A stretch of DNA of 64,000 bases from Gammaproteobacteria bacterium (GTDB lineage Bacteria; Pseudomonadota; Gammaproteobacteria; Burkholderiales; Burkholderiaceae_C). The translations under genes and the position numbers were made by a program. Position 1 is the stretch's first letter; each line of letters starts with the position of its first letter. Below are positions 31,736 to 41,701 of this stretch, one piece after another. Where the stretch lies: the NCBI GenBank assembly GCA_018828125.1, contig JAHJWB010000006.1:186001-250000 (forward strand). Reading direction: 5' to 3'. A model generated the notes under the pieces. That model saw only the letters and a program-made list of their open reading frames with translations, made no database searches and was not told the DNA's origin.

Positions 31736-34032
31736 TAGAAAGACGTTCCAATCTGGAATTGCAATTTTTGGATTTTATCGCCAGCAAACTTACGCACTGG
31801 CTGCGCAAACGCTAAACGCAGTGGACCAAGCGGGGAAATCCAGCTCAAACCCAGCCCAACGGACGAGCGCATGTCACTGAGAGTAACTTTGTCATTCTCA
31901 CCATACACATTACCTACATCAAGGAAAGTAAAGACCCGCAGGGTTCGGTCGTTCCCAGCGCCCGGAAATGGAGCAATCAGCTCAGCATTGAGGGTGATTT
32001 TCTTCGGGCCACCCAGCGAGGCTCCCGTCACGTCGCGTGGGCCCAATGTGCCTTGATCAAAACCACGCACCGACCCGAGACCACCCGAATAGAAGTTCTT
32101 GAACACTGGGAAGGGCCGACCATTCATCCCCTTGCCAATGCCCAACTCGCCGTTGAAGGCCACAGTAAAGCGCTTGTTCAGCGGAATGTACTGCTGGTAT
32201 TGGTAGTTGGCACGCACATAACGCGCATCCCCTGCCACTGACCACTCTGAATTGAGGCGCTGGTAACGCCCCGAATTAGGCGCCAGGGCGCTGTCACGGT
32301 CATCACGCGACCAGCCGATGGTCAGAGGGATGGAAGTGCTGCTATAGCCAAACTGGTCGGCGTAGGCAAGATAGGTTGCTGGAATATTGGTGCCAGGCTT
32401 GATCTTGGTCTGTTCCAGGCCACCACCGAAAAACACGGTATCGGTTTCGCTGAAAGGCACACCAAATCGCACTGATGTGCCCGTGGTGATCAGTTCGTAG
32501 TTCCCGCCCTGATCTTCATACGGCTTGTCTGTACGGTAATAAACGTCCAGCGTGCGCGAAATACCTTCAGGCGTGAAATACGGGTTGGTAGTGCTGAAAA
32601 CCAGCGTACGGCGGTACTTGCTGGTGTTGACATCAATTCCGAGGTAATTACCAGAACCAAAAATATTTTCTTGCTTGATACCAAACGACAGCGCCACCTT
32701 TTCCGCGCTGGAAAAGCCAACGCCCAGCTGCAAAGAACCCGTCGGCTTCTCTGCCACGTTGATCACCAGATCCACCTGATCGGGCGAGCCTGGCACCTCC
32801 TGGGTTTCCACATTGACCTCGGTGAAAAAGCCCAGACGATCCACGCGGTCACGCGAGATGCGGATTTTTTCACCGTCGTACCAAGAAGCTTCATACTGAC
32901 GAAACTCCCGGCGAATCACCTCGTCGCGCGTGCGGTTGTTGCCACTGACATTGATGCGGCGCACATAGGCGCGGCGCGACGGTTCGGCCTGCACCACAAA
33001 TGTGACGCGGTTGTTCTCGCGGTCAATCTCAGGCACGGCTTCCACTCGGGCAAAAGCAAATCCGAACCGCGCAAAGTACTCGGAGAACGCCTTGGTGGTT
33101 TCGGTGACCTGGTCGGCGTTGTAGGGCTCGCCTGGGCGAATCGTGACCAGCGACTTGAACTCGTCTTCACGGTCCAGGTAGTTCCCTTCCAGCTTCACGC
33201 CAGACACCACAAAACGCTCTCCTTCGGTCACGTTGACGGTGATGGAGATGTCCTGCTTGTCGGGCGAGATGGCGACCTGCGTGGAGTCCACACGAAACTC
33301 CAGATAGCCGCGCTGCAGGTAGTAAGAGCGCAGTGTTTCCAGATCGGCGTTGAGCTTGGCACGGGAGTAGCGGTCTGATTTGGTGTACCAGCTGAGCCAG
33401 CCGCCGGTATCCTGATCAAACAGTCCTTTCAGCGTGGATTCGCTAAAGGCCTTGTTGCCCACAAGGCGCACTTCCTTGATGCGGGCTGGCTCGCCTTCCA
33501 CCACGGTGAAGGTCAGATTGACACGGTTGCGCTCAATGGGCGTCACCGTGGTTATCACCTCTGCGCCGTAGAGGCTCTTATTGATGTACTGGCGTTTGAG
33601 TTCTTGTTCAGCACGATCCGCCAGCGCTTTGTCGTAGGGGCGACCTTCGGTCAGCCCGACGTCACGCATCGCCTTCTTGAGCGCGTCCTTGTCAAACTCG
33701 CGCGTGCCCGCAAAATCCACATCGGCAATGGTGGGGCGTTCTTCTACGACGACCACCAGCACATTGCCGCTCGCTTCCAAACGCACGTCTTTGAAAAGCC
33801 CCAACCCGAAAAGCGCACGGATTGCGGCAGCGCCTTTTTCATCGTTGTAGTCGTCGCCCACACGCAGAGGCATTGACGCGAACACCGTGCCGGGCTCCAC
33901 ACGTTGCAGGCCCTCGACGCGGATATCCTGCACCTTGAAAGGCTCCAGAGCCCATGCCGCATTGGCGGCAAAAATCATGGCTGCAACGGCCGATGCGGTA
34001 CGCACGCCCAGGCGATTGATGTGTTTTTTCAT
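31735..34032 (-). CDS. bamA: Outer membrane assembly factor BamA
   Basis: 765 residues. A signal peptide ends near AAWA (about residue 28), then five POTRA domains start at FKVQDIRVEGLQRVEPGTV. A 16-strand barrel follows with the FYSGGLGSVRGFDQGTLGP stretch, which contains the conserved VRGF/RGF loop motif, and a C-terminal FQIGTSF ending in Phe as expected of a Bam substrate. Core of the BAM complex. Flanked by rseP and skp in canonical order. Confidence 0.98.
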   Translation of the reverse strand: MKKHINRLGVRTASAVAAMIFAANAAWALEPFKVQDIRVEGLQRVEPGTVFASMPLRVGDDYNDEKGAAAIRALFGLGLFKDVRLEASGNVLVVVVEERPTIADVDFAGTREFDKDALKKAMRDVGLTEGRPYDKALADRAEQELKRQYINKSLYGAEVITTVTPIERNRVNLTFTVVEGEPARIKEVRLVGNKAFSESTLKGLFDQDTGGWLSWYTKSDRYSRAKLNADLETLRSYYLQRGYLEFRVDSTQVAISPDKQDISITVNVTEGERFVVSGVKLEGNYLDREDEFKSLVTIRPGEPYNADQVTETTKAFSEYFARFGFAFARVEAVPEIDRENNRVTFVVQAEPSRRAYVRRINVSGNNRTRDEVIRREFRQYEASWYDGEKIRISRDRVDRLGFFTEVNVETQEVPGSPDQVDLVINVAEKPTGSLQLGVGFSSAEKVALSFGIKQENIFGSGNYLGIDVNTSKYRRTLVFSTTNPYFTPEGISRTLDVYYRTDKPYEDQGGNYELITTGTSVRFGVPFSETDTVFFGGGLEQTKIKPGTNIPATYLAYADQFGYSSTSIPLTIGWSRDDRDSALAPNSGRYQRLNSEWSVAGDARYVRANYQYQQYIPLNKRFTVAFNGELGIGKGMNGRPFPVFKNFYSGGLGSVRGFDQGTLGPRDVTGASLGGPKKITLNAELIAPFPGAGNDRTLRVFTFLDVGNVYGENDKVTLSDMRSSVGLGLSWISPLGPLRLAFAQPVRKFAGDKIQKLQFQIGTSF

Positions 34033-34077
34033 GAGTGAAGCTGAAGCCGCAATTGCGAGGCAAACGCGGCAAAAGTG

Positions 34078-35442
34078 TTAGCCAAAGAGCCGGGTGACGT
34101 CGTTGAAAAGAGCTATGGACATCATGAGAAGCAACACTGCAACGCCTGCGCGCTGCAGACGCTCCATCCATGCATCCGACACCCCCTTGCCCGTCACTCC
34201 CTCCCAAAGATAATACATCAGGTGCCCCCCATCCAAGACAGGCAGCGGGAGCAGGTTGAGCACGCCCAGACTCACACTGATCAACGCAAGGAAAACAAGG
34301 TATTGCGTGAGGCCCAGGCTGGCCGAACGCCCTGCATAGTCGGCAATCGTCAGGGGGCCACTCAGGTTCTTGAGCGACGCCTCGCCAATGACCATGCGAC
34401 CCATCATGCGCAGAGTGAGAATCGATACATCCCAGGTTTTGACAACACCCGCCCAAGCACCCTCGAACACACCATATTCGACTGTGACGAATTCAGGCGC
34501 TGCGCCCACATACGCGCCAATGCGCCCCACTGTAGCGCCCGGCTCTGCCTTGGCCTCAGGCAAAACGTCCAGCGTCACCACCTGCCCTGCTCGCTCGATG
34601 CGCCAGGATTGGGCCAATGGCTCGGTCCCACGGACGGACTGACGAATCAACTCTCGAAGCTGCTGCCCATCGACCACATCGGTATTGCCCAACTTGAGAA
34701 CCACGTCTCCCTGGCGCAAGCCCGCGCGCTCTGCCGCGCTGCCAGACATGACCTCACCCAGAACAGGGCGTGTCCATGGACCCAGGATGCCGATTTTGCG
34801 GAACAACTGGGCGTCGGCCTCCCGGCTGTCGATCTGCGACATATCCAGAAGAATTTCACGGTGAGATGCGCCCGGTTGCGGCTGCACATCCAGCCGTACC
34901 GTTACGCCTTCGAGAGCGCCCCGCGTCAGCAGCCAGCGAAGGTCTTCAAAGGACCGGACCGTTTCCATATCGTCCGAACCCAGCGCTGCGCGCTCTACCA
35001 ACTCTCCACCACGCAAGCCCGCACTTTGGGCAACCGAGCCCGCAACGGGACTGGCCAACACGGCCTTGGGCTCTTCCACCCCGTTCCAGTTGACCAGCGA
35101 GTACAGCAACACTGCGAGCAACAGGTTAGCGATGGGTCCCGCTGCCACAATGGCGGCACGAGACCGCAAGGGCTGGGTATTGAAAGCGAGGTGGCGCTCG
35201 GCATCGGGCACGGGCGCTTCACGCTCGTCCAGCATGCGCACATAACCACCGAGCGGAAACGCGCCCAGCACAAACTCTGTGGGCGAACCCTTGGGCCGCC
35301 AAGTGAGCAGCGGTTTGCCAAAGCCCACCGAGAACCGCAATACCTTCACACCGCAGGCCACCGCTACCCGGTAGTGCCCATACTCGTGCACGGCAATCAG
35401 GAGGCCGAGGGCCACGATGAAGGCAACAAGGGTCAACAGCAT
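34078..35442 (-). CDS. rseP: Site-2 intramembrane metalloprotease RseP
   Basis: 454 residues. The zinc motif HEYGH lies in the first membrane segment (IAVHEYGHYRVA). Two PDZ domains follow in the middle and the second metal site is LPVLDGGHLMYY near the C-terminus. It cleaves anti-sigma-E (RseA) and remnant signal peptides. Located between dxr and bamA, linking it to envelope stress. Confidence 0.97.
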   Translation of the reverse strand: MLLTLVAFIVALGLLIAVHEYGHYRVAVACGVKVLRFSVGFGKPLLTWRPKGSPTEFVLGAFPLGGYVRMLDEREAPVPDAERHLAFNTQPLRSRAAIVAAGPIANLLLAVLLYSLVNWNGVEEPKAVLASPVAGSVAQSAGLRGGELVERAALGSDDMETVRSFEDLRWLLTRGALEGVTVRLDVQPQPGASHREILLDMSQIDSREADAQLFRKIGILGPWTRPVLGEVMSGSAAERAGLRQGDVVLKLGNTDVVDGQQLRELIRQSVRGTEPLAQSWRIERAGQVVTLDVLPEAKAEPGATVGRIGAYVGAAPEFVTVEYGVFEGAWAGVVKTWDVSILTLRMMGRMVIGEASLKNLSGPLTIADYAGRSASLGLTQYLVFLALISVSLGVLNLLPLPVLDGGHLMYYLWEGVTGKGVSDAWMERLQRAGVAVLLLMMSIALFNDVTRLFG

Positions 35443-35484
35443 GGGTGAAGGGTTCCGTAAATCAACAATGGCATTCAGCGATGC

Positions 35485-36666
35485 TCAGGCAACCAGAAGG
35501 CCTGCCGCTTGCTCTGCAGCACTCCGCGCCTGGGCATCCAGGTCAAGCAAGGCTTCGAGCGAATCTGGCTTGGAGGGCGACACTGCCTCCAAAGTTGCAA
35601 GGTTGACCGCATGAATGTGGTCAAAACGCAGTCTTCCCCGCAAAAAGGCCCCCACCGCCACCTCGTTGGCTGCATTCAGGACTGCCGTGGTCCCCTCAGC
35701 GGCCTTCAGCGCCTGCCACGACAAGTGCAGGCCAGGAAAGCGCACAGCATCTGCGTCTTCAAAGGTGAGCGCAGTCAGCGCCGAAAAATCCAGCTTGCTG
35801 GCGCCACTGTCTATGCGCTCAGGCCATGCCAGGCCACAGGCAATGGGCACACGCATGTCGGGCGTACCCATCTGCGCCAAGATGGATGCATCTTTGAACT
35901 GAACCATCGAATGGATGATTTGCTGGGGATGAATGACTACCTTGATCTGATCGGGGTGCAGATCAAACAACCAGCGCGCCTCGATCACTTCAAGCGCCTT
36001 GTTCATCATCGTGGCCGAATCGACGGATATCTTGCGCCCCATCGAAAAGTTGGGATGTGCGCAGGCTTGCGCCGGCGTGATGTCCGCCAGCGTGGACGGG
36101 TCGCGCTGGCGAAACGGACCGCCAGACGCCGTCAACAATATGCTGTCGATCCGCTCGGACCAGGTGGCGGGGTCTTCGGGCAGGCATTGAAAAATGGCGG
36201 AGTGTTCGCTGTCGATGGGCAAAAGCGTCGCCCCGCCGTCGCGTACTGTCTGCATGAACAGCCCGCCCCCCACCACCAACGCCTCTTTGTTTGCCAGCAA
36301 CAGCCGTTTGCCCGCACGAGCAGCTGCCAGACAGGGCGACAGGCCCGCAGCGCCCACAATGGCCGCCATCACCGCATCCACATCAGCATGAGACGCTATT
36401 ATTTCAAGAGCGTCTTGCGCTTGCAGGACAAGCGTTGGAAGACTATTTGACTCTAATTTTTCAGCCAAAAGCTGTGCATGGGGTGCACTGGCCATCACCG
36501 CATAGCGAGGGCGAAACTGCGCGCACTGCGCCAGCATCAGATCCACCTGGGTGGCAGCGCTGAGCGCGAACACCTCAAAACGCTCTGGATGGCGGGCCAC
36601 GACGTCGAGCGTGCTCGTGCCAATGGAGCCCGTAGACCCCAGAACCGTAATTCGTTGTTTCATCAT
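35485..36666 (-). CDS. dxr: 1-deoxy-D-xylulose 5-phosphate reductoisomerase
   Basis: 393 residues. N-terminal NADPH-binding ITVLGSTGSIGTSTLDV, substrate and metal-binding LLPIDSEHSAIFQCL, LTASGGPFR and MGRKISVDSATMMNK are present. It converts DXP to MEP in non-mevalonate isoprenoid synthesis, upstream of UppS substrates. Its ATG overlaps the cdsA stop by 4 bases. A palindromic repeat copy (36400-36455) codes for part of LVLQAQDALEIIASHA, a segment outside the motifs. Confidence 0.97.
   Translation of the reverse strand: MMKQRITVLGSTGSIGTSTLDVVARHPERFEVFALSAATQVDLMLAQCAQFRPRYAVMASAPHAQLLAEKLESNSLPTLVLQAQDALEIIASHADVDAVMAAIVGAAGLSPCLAAARAGKRLLLANKEALVVGGGLFMQTVRDGGATLLPIDSEHSAIFQCLPEDPATWSERIDSILLTASGGPFRQRDPSTLADITPAQACAHPNFSMGRKISVDSATMMNKALEVIEARWLFDLHPDQIKVVIHPQQIIHSMVQFKDASILAQMGTPDMRVPIACGLAWPERIDSGASKLDFSALTALTFEDADAVRFPGLHLSWQALKAAEGTTAVLNAANEVAVGAFLRGRLRFDHIHAVNLATLEAVSPSKPDSLEALLDLDAQARSAAEQAAGLLVA
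36400..36455. repeat. Palindromic repeat copy inside dxr
   Basis: GCGCTTG (36417-36423) pairs with CAAGCG (36429-36434) around CAGGA. The flanks CTATTATTTCAAGAGCG before and TTGGAAGACTATTTGACT after resemble the extended repeat seen between genes. The frame stays open across it. Confidence 0.55.
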
Positions 36667-37517
36667 CGCGCCGTCAGACTCGTCAGCATCATCGCCAAGG
36701 GCAGCGTCGGCAGAAGTGCGTCTACCCGGTCCAGCACGCCGCCATGGCCTGGCAACAGCCCACTGCTGTCCTTGACCCCTGCGCTGCGCTTGATGAGCGA
36801 CTCCACCAAGTCACCCGACACACTCATGGCGACCATAAACAGCGCAGCAATCACCAGCAACCACCAGCCTGGTTGCGCCATGCGGGTATAAAAACTTGGC
36901 ACGGTCGCTTGCCAGTGCGCATCGGCAGCCACCCACACAAACGCCATCACCACCACCCCAGCAAGCCCACCCCACACCCCTTCCCAGCTCTTGCCGGGGC
37001 TGATAGAGGGGGCCAGCTTGCCCTTGGTGAAGCGCAGACCAAAAGCGCGGCCTGCAAAGTAGGCAAAGATGTCAGCTACCCACACGAGCAGCAGCACTGA
37101 CAAAAGAAAATTGATTCCGATATTGCGGGCCTGCACCACTGCCAGCCAAGCCAGCCACAGCGCCAGCACCCCAGCGACCAGACGCAGGCCAGCAGGGATA
37201 CGCGCCCAGCCCGGCACCCCGGCGCGCAGTAACCACGCGGTGGCCAACACCCAAAGCCCGCCGCCCAACACCCAGAGCGCTGTCAAGGGCCGGTCCACCC
37301 AGCCCATCGCCCACGACCCGGCACAAAGCGCCACACACGCGGCCCCTACCGCCACCGAGCCCGCCTGAGCAAATCCGCTCAAGCGTCCCCATTCCCATGC
37401 CCCGGCGGCCATCAACACCAGAACCACCAGCATGAAAGGCTCGGTCGACGGATAAAAAAGCGCGGGCAGCAAAATGGCCAGCAGGACGAGGGCTGTAATG
37501 ACGCGCTGTTTGAGCAT
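36663..37517 (-). CDS. cdsA: Phosphatidate cytidylyltransferase CdsA
   Basis: 284 residues with about eight membrane segments. The C-terminal CDP-alcohol signature SLIKRSAGVKDSSGLLPGHG is complete, including the K-D and H-G residues. It makes CDP-diacylglycerol for all phospholipids. Overlaps dxr by 4 bases and follows uppS after 27 bases. Confidence 0.96.
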   Translation of the reverse strand: MLKQRVITALVLLAILLPALFYPSTEPFMLVVLVLMAAGAWEWGRLSGFAQAGSVAVGAACVALCAGSWAMGWVDRPLTALWVLGGGLWVLATAWLLRAGVPGWARIPAGLRLVAGVLALWLAWLAVVQARNIGINFLLSVLLLVWVADIFAYFAGRAFGLRFTKGKLAPSISPGKSWEGVWGGLAGVVVMAFVWVAADAHWQATVPSFYTRMAQPGWWLLVIAALFMVAMSVSGDLVESLIKRSAGVKDSSGLLPGHGGVLDRVDALLPTLPLAMMLTSLTAR

Positions 37518-37544
37518 GGAGCCTTTCAGAACCTGTTCAGGTTC

Positions 37545-38276
37545 TCAGCCCGGCATCGGATGGGGATGCGCGGACAGGATTTGTTCGGAGGTTTTGCCAA
37601 AACGGCGCTCTCGGCCGCCGAAGGCGGCAATCGCCTCGTCCAGCGCCGACTCGTCGAAATCCGGCCACAACCGATCGCTGAAAAAGAACTCGGAGTATGC
37701 GGCCTGCCACAGCAGAAAGTTGCTGATCCGCATTTCGCCTCCAGTGCGAATCACCAGGTCCGGGTCAGGTACATGGGCCATGCCCATTGCGCCATGCAGG
37801 CTGGACTCGGTAATGGCCTCGCCACGCGCGGACAGCGAAGCTGCAGCTTGTGCAATATCCCAACGGCCACCGTAGTTGAAGCACACATTGAGCACCAGGC
37901 GCGTGTTTTCTGCAGTCGCCTCTTCTGCTTTTGCCAATCCCTCGCGCACCTTGGGCGACAGACCTGTGCGCTCGCCCACAAAATAAAGACGAACCCCGTC
38001 CTTTTTGAGTTGCGGCACTTCGCGTGCCAACGCCATGGCGAGCAACTCCATGAGGCCAGACACCTCGTCAGCAGGACGGTTCCAGTTTTCGGAAGAGAAC
38101 GCAAATACGGTCAGCACGGAAACACCACGCTGCACGCAAGCACGTGCGCAGCGGCGCAGTGAATCAACCCCTTGCTTATGGCCCGCCAGACGCGGCAAAA
38201 AACGGCGCGTGGCCCAGCGGCCGTTGCCATCCATGACGATGGCGATGTGGTGTGGCACCACCAAAAAGTCAGACAT
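37545..38276 (-). CDS. uppS: Undecaprenyl diphosphate synthase UppS
   Basis: 243 residues from the ATG at 38276 (MSDFLVVPHHIAIV). The catalytic block IVMDGNGRWATRR, FAFSSENWNRP and the C-terminal DLVIRTGGEMRISNFLLWQ are all intact. A cis-prenyltransferase supplying the lipid carrier for peptidoglycan and surface glycans. Between frr and cdsA as in E. coli. Confidence 0.97.
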   Translation of the reverse strand: MSDFLVVPHHIAIVMDGNGRWATRRFLPRLAGHKQGVDSLRRCARACVQRGVSVLTVFAFSSENWNRPADEVSGLMELLAMALAREVPQLKKDGVRLYFVGERTGLSPKVREGLAKAEEATAENTRLVLNVCFNYGGRWDIAQAAASLSARGEAITESSLHGAMGMAHVPDPDLVIRTGGEMRISNFLLWQAAYSEFFFSDRLWPDFDESALDEAIAAFGGRERRFGKTSEQILSAHPHPMPG

Positions 38277-38298
38277 GTGAGTGTTCAAGCCCTGGGGC

Positions 38299-38859
38299 TT
38301 AAACCGCCATGATTTCCTGTTCCTTGCCCGCCACCAGTGCATCGATCTCCAGGATATGGCGGTCGGTGAACTTCTGAACGTCGGCTTCGGCACGCTTTTG
38401 ATCGTCTTCCGATGCCAGCTTGTCTTTAACCAGCTTTTTGACCGATTCGTTGGCATCGCGACGCAGATTGCGAATGGCGATCTTGGCGCTCTCGCCTTCG
38501 TTGCGGGCCAGCTTGGTCATTTCCTTGCGGCGCTCTTCGCTCATCGGCGGCATAGGCACACGGATCAGGTCGCCCATGGACGCGGGGTTCAGGCCCAGAT
38601 CGCTTTCGCGGATGGCCTTTTCGATCTTGGCGCCCATCCCCTTTTCCCAGGGCTGCACGCTGATGGTCCGCGAGTCGATCAACGCAACGTTGGCCACTTG
38701 GCTCAGGGGAACCATCGAGCCGTAGTATTCGACCTGCACCGTATCGAGCAAGGCGGGATTTGCACGGCCTGTGCGGATCTTCTGGAGGTTGCTCTTGAAC
38801 GCAGAGATGGACTGGTCCATCTTGGTTTCGATGTTTTTCTTGATGTCGGCAATCGTCAT
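38299..38859 (-). CDS. frr: Ribosome recycling factor Frr
   Basis: 186 residues, standard length. [18 protein letters not shown] at the start, the conserved [13 protein letters not shown], and [15 protein letters not shown] in the hinge region. With EF-G it splits post-termination ribosomes. Sits after pyrH with 50 bases between. Confidence 0.97.
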   Translation of the reverse strand: MTIADIKKNIETKMDQSISAFKSNLQKIRTGRANPALLDTVQVEYYGSMVPLSQVANVALIDSRTISVQPWEKGMGAKIEKAIRESDLGLNPASMGDLIRVPMPPMSEERRKEMTKLARNEGESAKIAIRNLRRDANESVKKLVKDKLASEDDQKRAEADVQKFTDRHILEIDALVAGKEQEIMAV

Positions 38860-38909
38860 GTTTTCTCCTCAGGGCTGGCGCGCATCGGTGCGGGCCTCAA
38901 CCATCGTCG

Positions 38910-39632
38910 TCAAGCGTAAACCAGCGTGCCTTCGTCTTCACCCATCACCACGCGCTTCAAAGCGCCGTGTTTGATGATGGAGAACACCCGTACTGGCAGC
39001 TTTTGGTCGCGGCACAGCGCGAAGGCAGTCGCATCCATAATGCCCAGATTGCGGGACATGGCTTCATCAAAGCTGAGCTTCGTGTAGCGCGTCGCCGTTG
39101 GATCCTTCTGGGGGTCGGCAGTATAAACGCCGTCTACTTTGGTGGCCTTCAGGACCAATTCAGCACCGATTTCCGCACCACGCAGCGCAGCTGCTGTGTC
39201 GGTGGTGAAGAAAGGATTGCCCGTGCCTGCCGCAAACACCACCACCTTGCCTTCTTCGAGGTACTGCAGCGCCTTGGGGCGCACGTAGGGCTCGACCACC
39301 TGTTCGATGGCAATGGCGGACATCACCCGGGCAATCAGACCCTGCTTGTCCATGGCATCAGCCAAGGCCAGCGCATTCATCACGGTGGCCAGCATTCCCA
39401 TGTAGTCGGCAGTGGCCCGGTCCATGCCGACCGAGCCGCCAGCCACCCCACGGAAAATATTGCCCCCACCAATCACCACCGCCACCTGGACACCCAGGCG
39501 GGTGACCTCCGCGATCTCTTCCACCATGCGAACGATGGTGGCGCGGTTGATACCGAAAGCATCATCCCCCATCAGCGCCTCACCAGACAGCTTGAGCAAG
39601 ATGCGCTTGTGGGCTGGTGCAGCGTTGGACAT
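38910..39632 (-). CDS. pyrH: UMP kinase PyrH
   Basis: 240 residues of the amino acid kinase fold. [20 protein letters not shown] opens the ATP site, [13 protein letters not shown] is the glycine loop, and [19 protein letters not shown] the C-terminal site. Phosphorylates UMP to UDP; typically activated by GTP and inhibited by UTP. Between tsf and frr. Confidence 0.97.
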   Translation of the reverse strand: MSNAAPAHKRILLKLSGEALMGDDAFGINRATIVRMVEEIAEVTRLGVQVAVVIGGGNIFRGVAGGSVGMDRATADYMGMLATVMNALALADAMDKQGLIARVMSAIAIEQVVEPYVRPKALQYLEEGKVVVFAAGTGNPFFTTDTAAALRGAEIGAELVLKATKVDGVYTADPQKDPTATRYTKLSFDEAMSRNLGIMDATAFALCRDQKLPVRVFSIIKHGALKRVVMGEDEGTLVYA

Positions 39633-39685
39633 GGGAAACTTCTCCGGTAATAGGTGGGGGCTTTTTGGGATGGTTACAGGAACGA

Positions 39686-40615
39686 TCAGGCAGCAGCCTT
39701 GGCGGCGGCCACCTGGGCAGCCACTTCAGCAGCAAAATCGTCGACCTTCTTCTCAATGCCTTCGCCGACCACGTACAGGGTGAAGCCCTTGACTGTGGTG
39801 TTGGCGGCCTTGAGCATTTGCTCAACAGTCTGCTTGCCGTCCGCAGCCTTCACGAAGACCTGGTTGAACAGCGAGACTTCCTTGAGGAACTTCTGCACGC
39901 CGCCTTCGATGCGCTTGGAAACGATTTCGTCGGACTGCACAGGCTTGCCCGCGGCAACGGCTGCGGCTGCATCTTCAGCAGCCTTGGCGGCGGCCACCGA
40001 GCGCTCTTTTTCAATCAGGTCGGCAGGCACATCAGCGCTGGTCAGGGCCACGGGCTTCATGGCAGCAATGTGCATGGCCACATCCTTGGCGGCCACTTCG
40101 TCGCCTTCGAATTCCACGACCACGCCAATGCGGGTGCCATGCAGGTAAGAGGCCAGTTTGTTGCTGCCGCTGAGCTGCTTGAAGCGGCGGAACGACATGT
40201 TCTCACCGATCTTGCCGATCAGGCCCTTGCGCACGTCTTCGAGCGTGGGGCCGAAGCTGTCTTGCTCGTAAGCCAGAGTGCCCAGGGCAGCCACGTCGGC
40301 GGGGTTGTGCTTGGCCACCAGTTCGGCAGCGGCCTTGGCCAAGGCCAGGAAGCTGTCGTTCTTGCTGACGAAATCGGTTTCGCTGTTCACTTCGACCAGA
40401 GCACCCGTGGTGCCGTCAATGTAGCTGGCGACCACACCTTCAGCCGTAATGCGCGATGCAGCCTTTCCGGCCTTGGTGCCGAGCTTGACGCGCAGCAGCT
40501 CTTCAGCTTTGGCCATGTCGCCATCGGCTTCCGTCAGGGCCTTCTTGCATTCCATCATGGGGGCGTCGGTCTTGCCACGCAGTTCGGCAACCATGCTTGC
40601 GGTAATTGCAGCCAT
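39686..40615 (-). CDS. tsf: Elongation factor Ts
   Basis: 309 residues from the ATG at 40615 ([19 protein letters not shown]). The EF-Tu-contacting TDFV motif is present ([12 protein letters not shown]), followed by a duplicated core and a C-terminal Ala-rich helix. Recharges EF-Tu with GTP. Follows rpsB through a terminator-like attenuator. Confidence 0.97.
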   Translation of the reverse strand: MAAITASMVAELRGKTDAPMMECKKALTEADGDMAKAEELLRVKLGTKAGKAASRITAEGVVASYIDGTTGALVEVNSETDFVSKNDSFLALAKAAAELVAKHNPADVAALGTLAYEQDSFGPTLEDVRKGLIGKIGENMSFRRFKQLSGSNKLASYLHGTRIGVVVEFEGDEVAAKDVAMHIAAMKPVALTSADVPADLIEKERSVAAAKAAEDAAAAVAAGKPVQSDEIVSKRIEGGVQKFLKEVSLFNQVFVKAADGKQTVEQMLKAANTTVKGFTLYVVGEGIEKKVDDFAAEVAAQVAAAKAAA

Positions 40616-40658
40616 CTTTATTCCTTCAGTGTTCAGTTCAGTCAATACAGACTCGGGC

Positions 40659-40687
40659 TAAAAAAAAGGGGGCTCACCAGGGGCCCC
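40659..40687 (-). terminator. Terminator/attenuator between rpsB and tsf
   Basis: On the minus strand GGGGC and GCCCC (extendable with the flanking G/C runs) form a hairpin followed by nine T. It lies about 35 bases past the rpsB stop and 44 before tsf. It probably ends a share of transcripts, so rpsB is expressed above tsf. Confidence 0.75.
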
Positions 40688-40721
40688 GCTTTTGTTCGCG
40701 ACGGATCGCGCAGCCGGGTGA

Positions 40722-41474
40722 TCAGGCGGCGGCTTCTTGCACTTCCACGAATTCGTCCGTGCTTTCAGCGGTGGCAGCCTTCACGACTTCGTTCACAGCA
40801 TTGGCGCGGCCTTCGATGATCGCGTCAGCAATACCGCGGGCATACAGCGTCACGGCCTTGGCCGAGTCATCGTTGCCAGGGATCACGTAGTCGATGCCTT
40901 CGGGCGAGTGGTTGGTATCCACCACACCGATCAGCGGAATGCCCAGCTTCTTGGCTTCGGCCACAGCGATCTTGTGGAAACCCACGTCGATGATGAAGAT
41001 GGCGTCCGGCAGAGCAGCCATGTCCTGGATGCCGCCGATGTCTTTTTCCAGCTTCGCGATTTCGCGGGAGAAAGTCAGTTGTTCCTTCTTGCTCAGGCTT
41101 TCAAGACCAGCCTCTTGCTGAGCCTTCATTTCCTTCAGGCGCTTGATCGAGGTCTTGACCGTCTTGAAGTTGGTCAGCATGCCGCCCAACCAACGCTGAT
41201 CCACAAAAGGCACGCCAGCGCGCAGGGCTTCGGTGGACAGGATTTCGCGAGCTTGGCGCTTCGTGCCGACCATCAGGATGGTGCCGCGGTTGGCAGCCAG
41301 TTGCTTGGCGAACTTTTGGGCTTCCTGGAACAGCGGCAGCGACTTTTCCAGGTTGATGATGTGAATCTTGTTGCGATGGCCGAAGATGTAAGGGGCCATC
41401 TTGGGGTTCCAGAAGCGGGTTTGGTGACCAAAGTGGACACCGGCTTCCAGCATTTCGCGCATGGTAACGGACAT
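40722..41474 (-). CDS. rpsB: 30S ribosomal protein S2
   Basis: 250 residues from the ATG at 41474 ([20 protein letters not shown]). The [20 protein letters not shown] block, a coiled-coil insert rich in K/E, and [16 protein letters not shown] with [20 protein letters not shown] are typical of S2. First gene of the long minus-strand cluster. Its leader of about 200 bases carries a conserved-looking hairpin. Confidence 0.98.
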   Translation of the reverse strand: MSVTMREMLEAGVHFGHQTRFWNPKMAPYIFGHRNKIHIINLEKSLPLFQEAQKFAKQLAANRGTILMVGTKRQAREILSTEALRAGVPFVDQRWLGGMLTNFKTVKTSIKRLKEMKAQQEAGLESLSKKEQLTFSREIAKLEKDIGGIQDMAALPDAIFIIDVGFHKIAVAEAKKLGIPLIGVVDTNHSPEGIDYVIPGNDDSAKAVTLYARGIADAIIEGRANAVNEVVKAATAESTDEFVEVQEAAA

Positions 41475-41590
41475 AAAAATACTCCAAAGGTTGGGTCTAA
41501 AATCCAGCCCCAATATTTGCGCCGCCGTGGTTGACACGAGGGGCGCAACACCTTGACAGGGCTGGTTTGCGATTTGTTTTGCCTTGTGGC

Positions 41591-41630
41591 GATACCCGAT
41601 AACACCAATACACCGATAACATCGGATATC
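41591..41630 (-). promoter_or_regulatory. Leader hairpin of rpsB, candidate autoregulatory element
   Basis: GATACCCGAT (41591-41600) and ATCGGATATC (41621-41630) pair over 10 base pairs, with one G-U wobble in the transcript, around a 20-base loop that itself repeats the GATAAC and CACCAATACACC motifs. It sits 117 bases before the rpsB start. Ribosomal protein operons are often autoregulated through leader structures; S2 control here is inferred. Confidence 0.45.
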
Positions 41631-41686
41631 CCCACCTTGTTGCTTGCGCTTGACAACTGCGCTACAGCACCCAGCAAAACCCAAAG

Positions 41687-41695
41687 ATTCTAGCA
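41687..41695 (-). promoter_or_regulatory. rpsB: Extended -10 promoter of rpsB
   Basis: On the minus strand TGCTAGAAT, an extended -10 (TG-N-TAGAAT). No good -35 is visible, and that position falls inside the first codons of the divergent amidase. Transcription would begin near 41680, giving a leader of about 205 bases. Confidence 0.45.
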
Positions 41696-41701
41696 CAGCC
41701 C

